NCBI GenBank assembly: GCA_024223125.1
Contig: JAAEOP010000401.1
Coordinates: 1-10,603 of the forward strand
DNA from: Chloroflexota bacterium
GTDB taxonomy: Bacteria > Chloroflexota > Anaerolineae > Promineifilales > Promineifilaceae
Length of the DNA stretch: 10,603 bases
Direction of reading: 5' to 3'
Shown here: positions 1 to 6,199 of the stretch, piece by piece
Position numbering within the stretch: position 1 is the stretch's first letter
Layout of the letters: the number at the start of each line of letters is the position of its first letter
Position numbers and translations under genes: made by a program
The notes under the pieces: model-generated
Database searches by the model: none
Seen by the model: only the letters and a program-made list of their open reading frames with translations
What the model was told of the DNA's origin: nothing

Positions 1-121
1 CTGATGGTGTTGGAAGGGATTCATCAATAATATTCACAAGGTCTATTTGTTTACAGATTCCGGCTACGATTCCTAAATGATCGAGCCGTTGCGTTTCATA
101 TTCATAGGGTATTGTTTCCAT
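1..121 (-). CDS. IS1634-type (DUF4277) transposase, N-terminal fragment running off the window
   Basis: The minus strand reads from ATG at 121-119 through 40 open codons to the window edge. The start METIPYEYETQRLDHLGIVA followed by a GICKQIDL stretch matches the opening I know for IS1634-family transposases of the DUF4277 type, where a 'LDHLGIVAG' box precedes the DDE nuclease domain. The catalytic domain would lie outside the window, so completeness cannot be judged. A TAG three codons upstream in the same frame supports this ATG; the ribosome site is weak (TTGGGT directly before it). The transposase points away from the smc operon. Family assignment rests on memory of the N-terminal motif only. 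Confidence 0.72.
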   Translation of the reverse strand, partial: METIPYEYETQRLDHLGIVAGICKQIDLVNIIDESLPTPS

Positions 122-221
122 ACCCAACTAGCTTACACAATATTATTTTTTTTGCCTTTTTTCACTGCGGAATCTAGGTTACAACTCTCTTTTTGTAACT
201 TTATTGGTGCTTATTTTATCC
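122..221. mobile_element. candidate end of the IS element (noncoding flank)
   Basis: This AT-rich stretch lies between the transposase start and the antitoxin scrap. On the minus strand it carries CTAGATTCCGCAGTG (176-162) followed by an A-rich tract, which could be a terminal repeat. A 6-bp inverted repeat GTTACA (178-183) / TGTAAC (194-199) also sits here. The exact element boundary and target duplication cannot be fixed because the other end is outside the window. Confidence 0.35.
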
Positions 222-329
222 AGACAGTATTGGTTAGCAATGGGTGGTGATCTGAAAATAGTTGCTCGGTTTCCCGATGGTGAAGTCGTTATTAACCAGT
301 TTGACCTTGTGAGGGTAAACGAAAAATAA
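222..329 (+). pseudogene. C-terminal remnant of an XRE-type antitoxin/regulator
   Basis: In one plus-strand frame 36 codons end at TAA 327-329. The segment RQYWLAMGGDLKIVARFPDG followed by EVVINQF resembles the C-terminal tail of small XRE-family antitoxins, which typically read 'LRRYVEAMGG-L-IVARFPDG-V-INQF'. The helix-turn-helix part is absent: upstream of about 222 the frame is open but reads as hydrophobic, non-family sequence that belongs to the IS flank. The remnant ends 4 bases before the smc stop on the other strand. The simplest reading is that the IS or a deletion linked to it removed the front of the gene. No toxin partner is visible. Recognition is by motif memory over about 30 residues. 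Confidence 0.5.
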
Positions 330-333
330 TCTC

Positions 334-3300
334 TTATATCAACTCGGGCTGTTTGATGTAATCTTCCGGTTTGATGGAGATGGCTTGGCTGGCGCTGTCG
401 TTGCCCATGCTGATGCCGTAGATGGTTCGGGCGACCTGCACTGTGCCCCGATTGTGGGTAATGACGATGAATTGGGTGTTGAGGCTCAATTCCCGCAGCA
501 GGTCGCGGAAGCGGTTGATATTGGCTTCATCCAAAGCGGCATCTACTTCGTCCAAAACACAGAAGGGGGTGGGGGAAACTTTGAGTAGAGAGAAGATGAG
601 AGCTACGGCCGTTAATGACCGCTCTCCCCCCGACAACAACCCCAACGCCTGCTCGCGTCGGTTAGGCAGCCGGGCAATAATGTCCACCCCCGAAATCGTC
701 AAATCATCCGGATCCGTCAACACCAATCGCGCCACGCCGCCGCCAAACAATTGGGTAAACGTACCGCCAAAAACAGCATCCACTTTCGCCACCGTCTCCG
801 CAAAAGCGCGGGATGTTAGCTCATCCAAATCGGCGATGACTTGACGCAGTTGGGCTTCCGTCTGGTTCAAATCTTCCACTTGCTCCTTCATAAAATCAAA
901 ACGAGCCTGTGTCTCCTGGTACTCTTCGGGTGCATCGGGGTTGATGGCCCCCATGCGCTGCATCTGTCCCCGGTACTGTTGAATGGCCGCTTCAATGTCA
1001 TCTGGCAGTTCGCTGATGACCGGCAGTTCATGCACTTCAGCGATAGGCAAGGGGGTGGGGCCGGTCTGGTCTTCATCGTAATGCAAGGCGACCACACCCA
1101 GGTCAGCCTGGATGCGCTCTTGCAAATTTTCGATGTGGTTTTGCCGCTGAGTGTAAGCGATTTTAGTTTGGGTGTAGATAGTTTCGGCGTCGTGAGTTTC
1201 TTTTTGAAACACGGCCGTTCCCTCTTCCAACCCCACTAATTCATCCCCCAGTTCTGCCAAACGGCTTCGCATCGGTTTCAGACGGCCGTCCAATTCATCC
1301 AGTTTCGTTTGTAATCGCTGCCGTTCCCGCTCCTTCTCGTCTAGCGATAACTGTTGCTGTTCTTGTGTCAGGCGAGCGTGGCGTTCAGTCAGGCGGGTCA
1401 ATTGACCCGCAAATTGATTCAGCGTCGCCCGTCGGCTATCTACCACCGCTTGCCGTCCGGCAACGATGGTTTGGCTGGCATTGATTGCCTGCTGTAAATT
1501 TTGACGCTGCTGCTGGGCTTCGGCCACGGGCAGGGCGTCTAGTTGAGATTGGGCTTCGCTTACGGCCGTTTCCAACTGTATCAACTGCTCAAAATGCACC
1601 TCTAAGCCGTCTTCCATTTCCTCAAGACGCAGCTGCAAACGGCCGATTTCCTGCAACTCGTTTTGCCACTGCCGTTCCATAAAGGTTTGCTGCTGCTGAC
1701 GCCGGTCTATATCCCGCTGCACCTGTGCCAGCTGTTGTCCTGTTTCGTTACGCAGCCGTCCCAACTGGCTCTCTTCCTTTTGCAACGCATCCACATTCCC
1801 TTGTTTTTGTTGGATAGATTCATTTTGGGTGGAGACGGCCGTTTCCATTTCAGCCAATTCCGTTTGCAAGACGCGCAACGCTTCCTCAGCCTGTCGCCGT
1901 TCTGATTCCCGTGCCAGAATTGAGTTTTGTTGCTGACCGTTGCGTTCGACAAGGCCCCCGGCATGAACCACCAATCCAGAGGGAGAAACGGCCAATGTGC
2001 CCGACGGCAATTTTTTAGCCAGCCGGTAAGCGGCCTGGTCACTTTGCGCTAACAATACTGGGCCGAGTAGGTAATGCACGGCCGAAAATAACCCCTCTTC
2101 CACCTGTACCACAGCATCAGCCCAGCCAATAATTTCCTTATCATGGGGCAAGAGATGGTTTTGCGGCGCCTGGATGCTGTTTAAGGCCAGGGCAGATACG
2201 GCCGTATTTTCATCCTGATCTTGCAGCAGCGCCCACAAAGCGGCCTCGTCTGGCAGCAGCAGTGTTGTAAGACGGGCTTGTAGAGCGGCAGCTACGGCCG
2301 TCTGATACTCGTCCGGTATAGTGATGAATTGGGCCAAATGTCCCTTAACGGGCACATCTTTATCCACCCGCACTTCCGTTAGCCGCATCTGTTCCAGCAT
2401 GTCTGCCTGGGCTTCCAGCCGGGCCAAATCGCGGCGGCGGTGGTTGATTGCTTGTTCCGCCTGACGATGCTCGCGGCGCATTTGCTTCAGTTCCCGGACC
2501 AATGTTTGACGCTCTTGTTGGACTGTGTCCCGTTTCTGGCGTAGTTCGCTAGCTTTGTTTTGGCTGGATTGGAGGACGACCGTGAATTGTTCAATCTCTT
2601 GCTTCACTTTGATGAGGTCACGACCGTCATCAACGCTGCTATTTTCGGCTTCCTTTTCCTGCAACCGTTCCCGCAGTTGGTTAAGCTGACCCTGCGTTTG
2701 CGCCACCCGATTTTGGGTATCTCGTTGCTGATTTTCAGTATCGCGCAACGTTTTTTGCCAACGGCCGATTTCCGCTTGTTTTTCCTGAAAGGTAAGGTTG
2801 AACTGCTGCAACTGTTCCCGATCCTGGGCGATGCTTTTTTGAGCCGCTTCTAAGTCGGCCAGCGCCAAACCCAGTTCATTTTGGGCTGATTGGGCTTGTT
2901 GTTCCAGAAACGGCCGTTCTTGTTCCCATTCTGCCAGACGACGTTTGTTGGCCGCCTGCCGTTCGTGCAAAATGGCAACTTCACGGCGGGCGGTTTCCAA
3001 CTGGTCACGCAAATCATCACGCTGATTTTGGGTTTCGGCCGCTTGTTGTTGCAGACGATGGATGCGGCGGCGCAAATCATCGCTGTTTTCCTGGCGTACC
3101 CTTAATTTGCGGCGACTAGATTGCCAGGTAGTTTCGGCGGTTACGGCCGTTTCCCGCACCTGTCGCAGCTGCTTTTTGGCCTCCTCCCATTGAAAACCGT
3201 ACCAGATATACAGCAAATGATTCAAATCAGCGGCAATCTGTTCATAATTGCGGGCGCGTGTGGCCTGCCGTTTTAAGGAAGTGAGGCGGGGTCGAATTTC

Positions 3301-3888
3301 GGCCAAAATATCATGTACACGCAACAAATTGCGCTGTGTTTCTTGCAAACGGCGCAGCGTTTCTGCCCGGCGAGATTTGTAATGGTTGATCCCGGCCGCT
3401 TCTTCAAACAACGCCCGCCGTTCTTCTGAACGTAGAGATAACGCCTGATCCACCAACCCCTGCCCAATAATAGTGTAGGTACGCTGCGCCAGACCGCTGG
3501 TAGCCAATAAGTCGGTAATATCTTTCAGGCGTACTTTTTGACCGTTAAGTAGGTATTCATTTTCGCCAGAACGGTAAGCGCGACGGCCGATTTCCACTTC
3601 GGTGTAATCAATAGGCAGCCAGCCGCCGCTGTTATCCAATGTCAACATCACCTGGGCCATACCGGCGCGGGGGCGGCTCTGGCTACCGGCAAAAATCATA
3701 TCGGTGGTGCGTTTGCCGCGTAGGGTACGGTAGCTTTGTTCCCCCAACACCCAGCGCAACGCATCCGCTATATTGCTTTTACCGCTGCCATTGGGGCCAA
3801 CAATTGTGGTAATGCCATCATCAAAAAGAAATTCAGATTGGGTGGCGAATGTTTTATACCCTTGCAATTGTAATCGTTTAATTCTCAA
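334..3888 (-). CDS. smc: Chromosome segregation protein SMC
   Basis: The SMC ATPase forms the condensin core (with ScpA and ScpB in most bacteria) that extrudes DNA loops and resolves chromosome arms. From the TTG at 3888-3886 the protein is 1184 aa, the family's usual length. Seen: N-terminal RIKRLQLQGYKTF, Walker A GPNGSGKSN (31-39), a Q-loop-side LGEQS, long Gln/Glu/Arg-rich coiled coil, a hinge near 505-650 with a HAGGLV box, a second coiled coil, the signature LSGGE (1085-1089) and Walker B CVLDEVDAALD with D1113/E1114. I chose TTG 3888 because the protein then begins at the family's conserved first strand and because GGGAG lies 7 bases upstream. The preceding VWA frame stops at TGA 3887-3885, giving a TTGA overlap that implies translational coupling. 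Nine ACGGCCGT octamers lie inside the gene, seven read as Thr-Ala-Val. scpA and scpB are not in the window. Confidence 0.97.
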   Translation of the reverse strand: MRIKRLQLQGYKTFATQSEFLFDDGITTIVGPNGSGKSNIADALRWVLGEQSYRTLRGKRTTDMIFAGSQSRPRAGMAQVMLTLDNSGGWLPIDYTEVEIGRRAYRSGENEYLLNGQKVRLKDITDLLATSGLAQRTYTIIGQGLVDQALSLRSEERRALFEEAAGINHYKSRRAETLRRLQETQRNLLRVHDILAEIRPRLTSLKRQATRARNYEQIAADLNHLLYIWYGFQWEEAKKQLRQVRETAVTAETTWQSSRRKLRVRQENSDDLRRRIHRLQQQAAETQNQRDDLRDQLETARREVAILHERQAANKRRLAEWEQERPFLEQQAQSAQNELGLALADLEAAQKSIAQDREQLQQFNLTFQEKQAEIGRWQKTLRDTENQQRDTQNRVAQTQGQLNQLRERLQEKEAENSSVDDGRDLIKVKQEIEQFTVVLQSSQNKASELRQKRDTVQQERQTLVRELKQMRREHRQAEQAINHRRRDLARLEAQADMLEQMRLTEVRVDKDVPVKGHLAQFITIPDEYQTAVAAALQARLTTLLLPDEAALWALLQDQDENTAVSALALNSIQAPQNHLLPHDKEIIGWADAVVQVEEGLFSAVHYLLGPVLLAQSDQAAYRLAKKLPSGTLAVSPSGLVVHAGGLVERNGQQQNSILARESERRQAEEALRVLQTELAEMETAVSTQNESIQQKQGNVDALQKEESQLGRLRNETGQQLAQVQRDIDRRQQQQTFMERQWQNELQEIGRLQLRLEEMEDGLEVHFEQLIQLETAVSEAQSQLDALPVAEAQQQRQNLQQAINASQTIVAGRQAVVDSRRATLNQFAGQLTRLTERHARLTQEQQQLSLDEKERERQRLQTKLDELDGRLKPMRSRLAELGDELVGLEEGTAVFQKETHDAETIYTQTKIAYTQRQNHIENLQERIQADLGVVALHYDEDQTGPTPLPIAEVHELPVISELPDDIEAAIQQYRGQMQRMGAINPDAPEEYQETQARFDFMKEQVEDLNQTEAQLRQVIADLDELTSRAFAETVAKVDAVFGGTFTQLFGGGVARLVLTDPDDLTISGVDIIARLPNRREQALGLLSGGERSLTAVALIFSLLKVSPTPFCVLDEVDAALDEANINRFRDLLRELSLNTQFIVITHNRGTVQVARTIYGISMGNDSASQAISIKPEDYIKQPELI

Positions 3889-4832
3889 TCGAGCGCTCCC
3901 AGTACGGTATGGTAAAGTGTTTCGGCGCGTAAGTCTTCCAGCGTGTGGCAATCGCAATCTAAATGGTTGGCCAACTGCTGCGCCAACCCCTGGTCAAAGG
4001 CGGCATGTTCCATATTGATGACCACCGAACGCACCCCTACTTCGTGGATGAGATGGGCAATTTTATGGGCTTCCTCCTGAGGCGGCAGGTTGCCTAGACT
4101 GACATTGCCGGCGCCGTCGGTAAGCAAAATCATCATGGGCAATACATCGGGATGGGCTAACGCTTCTTTGCGGAACACTTCATAAGACAACATCAGTCCG
4201 GCAGACAGAGGGGTCTTACCGCCTACGGCAATATCTACCAACGCTTTTTTTGCCAACAAAACGGAATTGGTGGGGGCCAACACCAGATTGGCGTCATTTT
4301 TATTGAAGACAATAAGACCAACCCGATCCCGCCGCTGGTAGGCGTCTGTAAGCAAAGACATGATAGCCCCTTTGGTCGCTTCCATCCGTTCTGCCACCGC
4401 CATACTCCAACTGGCGTCTACCACAAAAAGGATGAGATTGGCCTGGCGGCGCACCCGCACTTTTTCACGGATGTCTTCCTTTTTAAGGGCCAGGGCTAAC
4501 TTGGAGCGGTCGCGGTGAATCTGGTAGGGGGCGGCGGCACGCATGGTGGCGTCAAAGGCGAGGTCGGTCACTTTGCCGCGGGGGATACGGGCCTGGACGT
4601 AACGACCGCGTTTGCGATCTGTTTTGGTTTGGGAACGGCGGCCGGCTTTGTTGCGGGTCAGTCGGTCGAGTTGGGTGTCCAGGCGGCGGGCGTGGAATTC
4701 TTGCTGGGATTGTACCTGTTGGCCGCCTTCCCACCAATGACCGTCCTGGGTGGTTTGGGGGATGGATTGGGGGCCGGCTTCCGCTTGCTGTTGGGTTTCG
4801 GCTCCCTCGGTGGCGTCATCAGAATCTAAGGC
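3885..4832 (-). CDS. VWA half of the chelatase D-type subunit, reached by -1 frameshift
   Basis: This frame encodes a Gln/Pro/acidic linker and a von Willebrand A domain, but has no ATG, GTG or TTG between its upstream in-frame stop and GTG 4571. That GTG is internal to a conserved block: the frame reads GRYVQARIPRG just before it and TDLAFDAT just after, as in ChlD/BchD and putative cobaltochelatases. Joined to the upstream ATPase at the A9 run, it gives a 681-aa AAA+-linker-VWA protein, about normal for the D-type subunit. In that numbering the MIDAS residues are D505, S507 and S509 (DASWSM), T573 (GGKTPL) and D605 (TDGAGN). In the family the MIDAS binds Mg2+ and contacts the large chelatase subunit. 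The gene ends in TTGA overlapping smc. Whether it serves cobalt insertion (cobalamin), magnesium insertion or another remodelling job cannot be told here; no CobN or ChlH is visible. Confidence 0.88.
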   Translation of the reverse strand, partial: ALDSDDATEGAETQQQAEAGPQSIPQTTQDGHWWEGGQQVQSQQEFHARRLDTQLDRLTRNKAGRRSQTKTDRKRGRYVQARIPRGKVTDLAFDATMRAAAPYQIHRDRSKLALALKKEDIREKVRVRRQANLILFVVDASWSMAVAERMEATKGAIMSLLTDAYQRRDRVGLIVFNKNDANLVLAPTNSVLLAKKALVDIAVGGKTPLSAGLMLSYEVFRKEALAHPDVLPMMILLTDGAGNVSLGNLPPQEEAHKIAHLIHEVGVRSVVINMEHAAFDQGLAQQLANHLDCDCHTLEDLRAETLYHTVLGALD

Positions 4833-5929
4833 TTTTTTTTTACGGCTTCTTGATTGGGCTGGTCTTCCATGGGGGCGCCTTCTTCGGTCATGCCCATTTC
4901 AGATTGGACTTCTTCTAGCCGGTCTTGAAGTTCACCAGTGGCCATGGCGGTGTCTTGGAACACACGCCCCCGAACACGATGGGGCAGGGCCAGCTCGGCC
5001 GCTAAAATAATATCTTCGTCAGTGATGCGGTCACGGCCGTGGAAAGCGGCATGAGCCTGAGCCCCCCGCAAAATGACGAGATCGGCGCGGTGACCGTCTA
5101 CATTCATAGCGGCCGTCAGCCCGGCAATAGAAGCTAAATCGTGCCGTAAATATTGCACATGATTGACCTTTTCGCGGGCACGGCCGATTTGCTCAGACAA
5201 TGTTTTTTCCCGGCCGGCCCATTGACCCTGGAACGAGCTGGGGTCTACTTCAAAGGCCAGACGGCGTTCCATAATTTGCACTCGCAGCAAGGCATCTTTT
5301 AGACCGGTAATTTGGACGGAAAAGGCGAAACGGTCGAGCAGTTGCGGCCGTAAATCTCCCTCTTCCGGGTTCATCGTGCCTACCAAAATGAATTTGGCCG
5401 GATGGGAAAAGCTGATGCCTTCCCGCTCGACGATGTTAATGCCCATAGCGGCCGAGTCAAGTAGCAAATCTACAACGTGATCATCCAGCAGATTGACCTC
5501 ATCCACATACAGCAGGCCGCGATTGGCGCTGGCTAACACGCCAGGCTCAAAATGTTTTTCACCTTTTTGAATGGCCTGCTCAATGTCCAACGTACCGACG
5601 ACGCGGTCTTCGGTGGCGCTGATGGGCAGGTCTACAAAAGGGGTCTGGCGCATGGTCACAGCCAAAGCGCCGTCAGCGTGGCGCACGCGGCAGTCGTCGC
5701 ACCATTGGTCGGGACGGTTGGGGTCGCAGCCAAAACGACAGTCGGCTACAATTTCGATGTCGGGCAAAAGGGCGGCCAAAGCACGGGAGGCAGTGGATTT
5801 AGCGGTTCCACGTTCGCCGCGGATGAGGACGCCGCCAATGCGCGGACTGACTGCATTGAGAATAAGCGCCCGTATCATTCTTTCTTGACCGACTATTGCG
5901 GTAAAGGGGAATACTGCTCGTTTTGCCAT
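4826..5929 (-). CDS. Chelatase AAA+ ATPase (ChlI/BchI-like), zero-frame product and N-terminal half of the D-type protein
   Basis: AAA+ motor of the Mg/Co-chelatase family, which uses ATP to drive metal insertion into a tetrapyrrole by a large CobN/ChlH-type subunit. Seen in 367 aa: FPFTAIVGQE start, Walker A GERGTAKST (38-46), a four-cysteine cluster C64, C68, C77, C80, Walker B LLYVDEVNLLDD, the GTMNPEEGDLRPQLLDRF sensor/Arg-finger block and a C-terminal lid with VRGR. The ATG at 5929 follows GGAGG with a 5-base spacer. The zero frame ends at TAG 4828-4826 just after an A9 run; continuing by a -1 shift adds linker and VWA domains. The ATPase-only product matches a ChlI-like subunit and the shifted product a ChlD/cobaltochelatase-like one. 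First gene of an operon with smc. ChlI/BchI itself is possible, but nothing else points to chlorophyll synthesis. Confidence 0.9.
   Translation of the reverse strand: MAKRAVFPFTAIVGQERMIRALILNAVSPRIGGVLIRGERGTAKSTASRALAALLPDIEIVADCRFGCDPNRPDQWCDDCRVRHADGALAVTMRQTPFVDLPISATEDRVVGTLDIEQAIQKGEKHFEPGVLASANRGLLYVDEVNLLDDHVVDLLLDSAAMGINIVEREGISFSHPAKFILVGTMNPEEGDLRPQLLDRFAFSVQITGLKDALLRVQIMERRLAFEVDPSSFQGQWAGREKTLSEQIGRAREKVNHVQYLRHDLASIAGLTAAMNVDGHRADLVILRGAQAHAAFHGRDRITDEDIILAAELALPHRVRGRVFQDTAMATGELQDRLEEVQSEMGMTEEGAPMEDQPNQEAVKKKP
4832..4841 (-). other. candidate programmed -1 frameshift site (A9 run, A AAA AAG heptamer)
   Basis: The minus strand reads GTA AAA AAA AAG CCT TAG in the ATPase frame. 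The last A of one AAA codon plus AAA AAG forms the dnaX-type slippery heptamer, two codons before the zero-frame stop (TAG 4828-4826). Slipping back one base gives AAA AAA then GCC TTA GAT and enters the VWA frame. A downstream stem is possible (4806-4799 with 4776-4769, 8 positions with one mismatch) but it starts 25 bases away, farther than usual. No strong Shine-Dalgarno stimulator is obvious upstream. Transcriptional slippage on A9, or an undercounted homopolymer in the assembly, would look the same. Confidence 0.7.
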
Positions 5930-5945
5930 TTGTTCCTCCGTGATC

Positions 5946-5980
5946 TGTAGTTTGTAGCTTGTAATCCGTAGTCCATAATC
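5946..5980. repeat. degenerate heptamer tract (5 units)
   Basis: Five consecutive 7-base units start at 5946, 5953, 5960, 5967 and 5974, for example TGTAGTT and TGTAGCT. On the opposite strand they follow the pattern RA(T/C)TACR, the same phase as the tract at 6201-6242. The tract lies in the leader of the chelatase-smc operon. Confidence 0.6.
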
Positions 5981-5989
5981 GGATTATGG
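5973..5989. promoter_or_regulatory. 17-bp near-perfect palindrome in the operon leader
   Basis: CCATAATC, one central G, then GATTATGG: 8-bp perfect arms. It lies just downstream of the candidate operon promoter and 44 bases before the ATPase start, so it could be an operator or a small hairpin in the leader. It overlaps the last heptamer unit and could also be a by-product of that tract. Confidence 0.35.
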
Positions 5990-6005
5990 CTTATATGCAA
6001 AGGGG

Positions 6006-6033
6006 ATTATACTGATTGGCGCATGGGGAGCAA
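6006..6033 (-). promoter_or_regulatory. candidate promoter of the chelatase-smc operon
   Basis: On the minus strand a perfect -10 TATAAT (6011-6006) is preceded by TTGCTC (6033-6028), a 3/6 match to the -35 consensus, with 16 bases between. The predicted start near 5998 leaves a leader of about 70 bases holding the palindrome and the heptamer tract before GGAGG and the ATG at 5929. Confidence 0.45.
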
Positions 6034-6054
6034 CTGGTATTTAGCGAGGCTTAA

Positions 6055-6082
6055 TTGATAATTGAAAATTTTCAATTATTAG
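6055..6082 (+). promoter_or_regulatory. candidate promoter with AT-rich 22-bp perfect palindrome
   Basis: Positions 6058-6079 form a perfect palindrome with half-site ATAATTGAAAA and its exact complement. It overlaps a plausible plus-strand promoter: TTGATA (6055-6060, 5/6 to the -35 consensus), 16 bases, TATTAG (6077-6082, 4/6 to the -10). It could drive the GDPD gene at 6200 with the palindrome as operator. A free-standing AT hairpin or a mobile-sequence footprint is equally possible. Confidence 0.3.
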
Positions 6083-6171
6083 AGGATATGGAACGGCTGC
6101 TGGAAATGGGCTTGGACGGGATTATTACGGATCGGCCGGACCGGATGGAGACAGTAATCAGTTTTCAGTGA
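6082..6171 (+). pseudogene. C-terminal remnant of a second GDPD-family gene
   Basis: From GAG 6082 to TGA 6169-6171 the frame reads EDMERLLEMGLDGIITDRPD and ends RMETVISFQ. This aligns without gaps to the last part of the intact GDPD protein just downstream (ADMERLIEWGVDGIISDYPD), the strand-helix that closes the TIM barrel. Everything upstream is missing: the frame is interrupted at TAA 6052-6054 and the sequence between is the AT palindrome. It is too short to function. It is either what is left of a tandem duplicate or of a neighbouring GDPD gene. The last codons fall inside a heptamer tract, so the original end may also have been replaced. Confidence 0.75.
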
Positions 6172-6179
6172 GTAGTTTT
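6152..6179. repeat. degenerate heptamer tract, CAGTNNN type (4 units)
   Basis: Units start at 6152, 6159, 6166 and 6173, for example CAGTAAT and CAGTTTT, each beginning YAGT. The tract overlaps the end of the GDPD remnant and has the same unit type as 8881-8908. Confidence 0.6.
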
Positions 6180-6199
6180 AAGAGAAGGTGAGGCAACGC

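Noticed and set aside
178..199. GTTACA/TGTAAC stem as an smc terminator
   Set aside because: It lies beyond the antitoxin scrap in the IS flank, has a 10-base loop and weak stem, and lacks a clear T-run in the right place.
385..1239. Plus-strand open frames opposite smc (for example 422-844 and 841-1239)
   Set aside because: They are antisense shadows of a gene with clear motifs, have no family-like features and no ribosome sites.
3889..3957. Upstream TTG start giving a 1207-aa SMC
   Set aside because: The extra 23 residues overlap the end of the VWA gene and are not SMC-like. TTG 3888 has GGGAG at good spacing and starts at the conserved first strand.
4569..4571. GTG 4571 as an independent start for a 228-aa VWA protein
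   Set aside because: The conserved linker block GRYVQARIPRG is encoded in frame directly upstream, so the GTG is internal to a longer coding frame.
4769..4806. Downstream stem-loop as a frameshift stimulator
   Set aside because: An 8-position stem with one mismatch exists, but it begins 25 bases after the slippery site, too far for a typical stimulator; not claimed as functional.
6188..6190. GTG 6188 as the GDPD start
   Set aside because: It has no spaced ribosome site, while ATG 6200 has GAGG six bases upstream.
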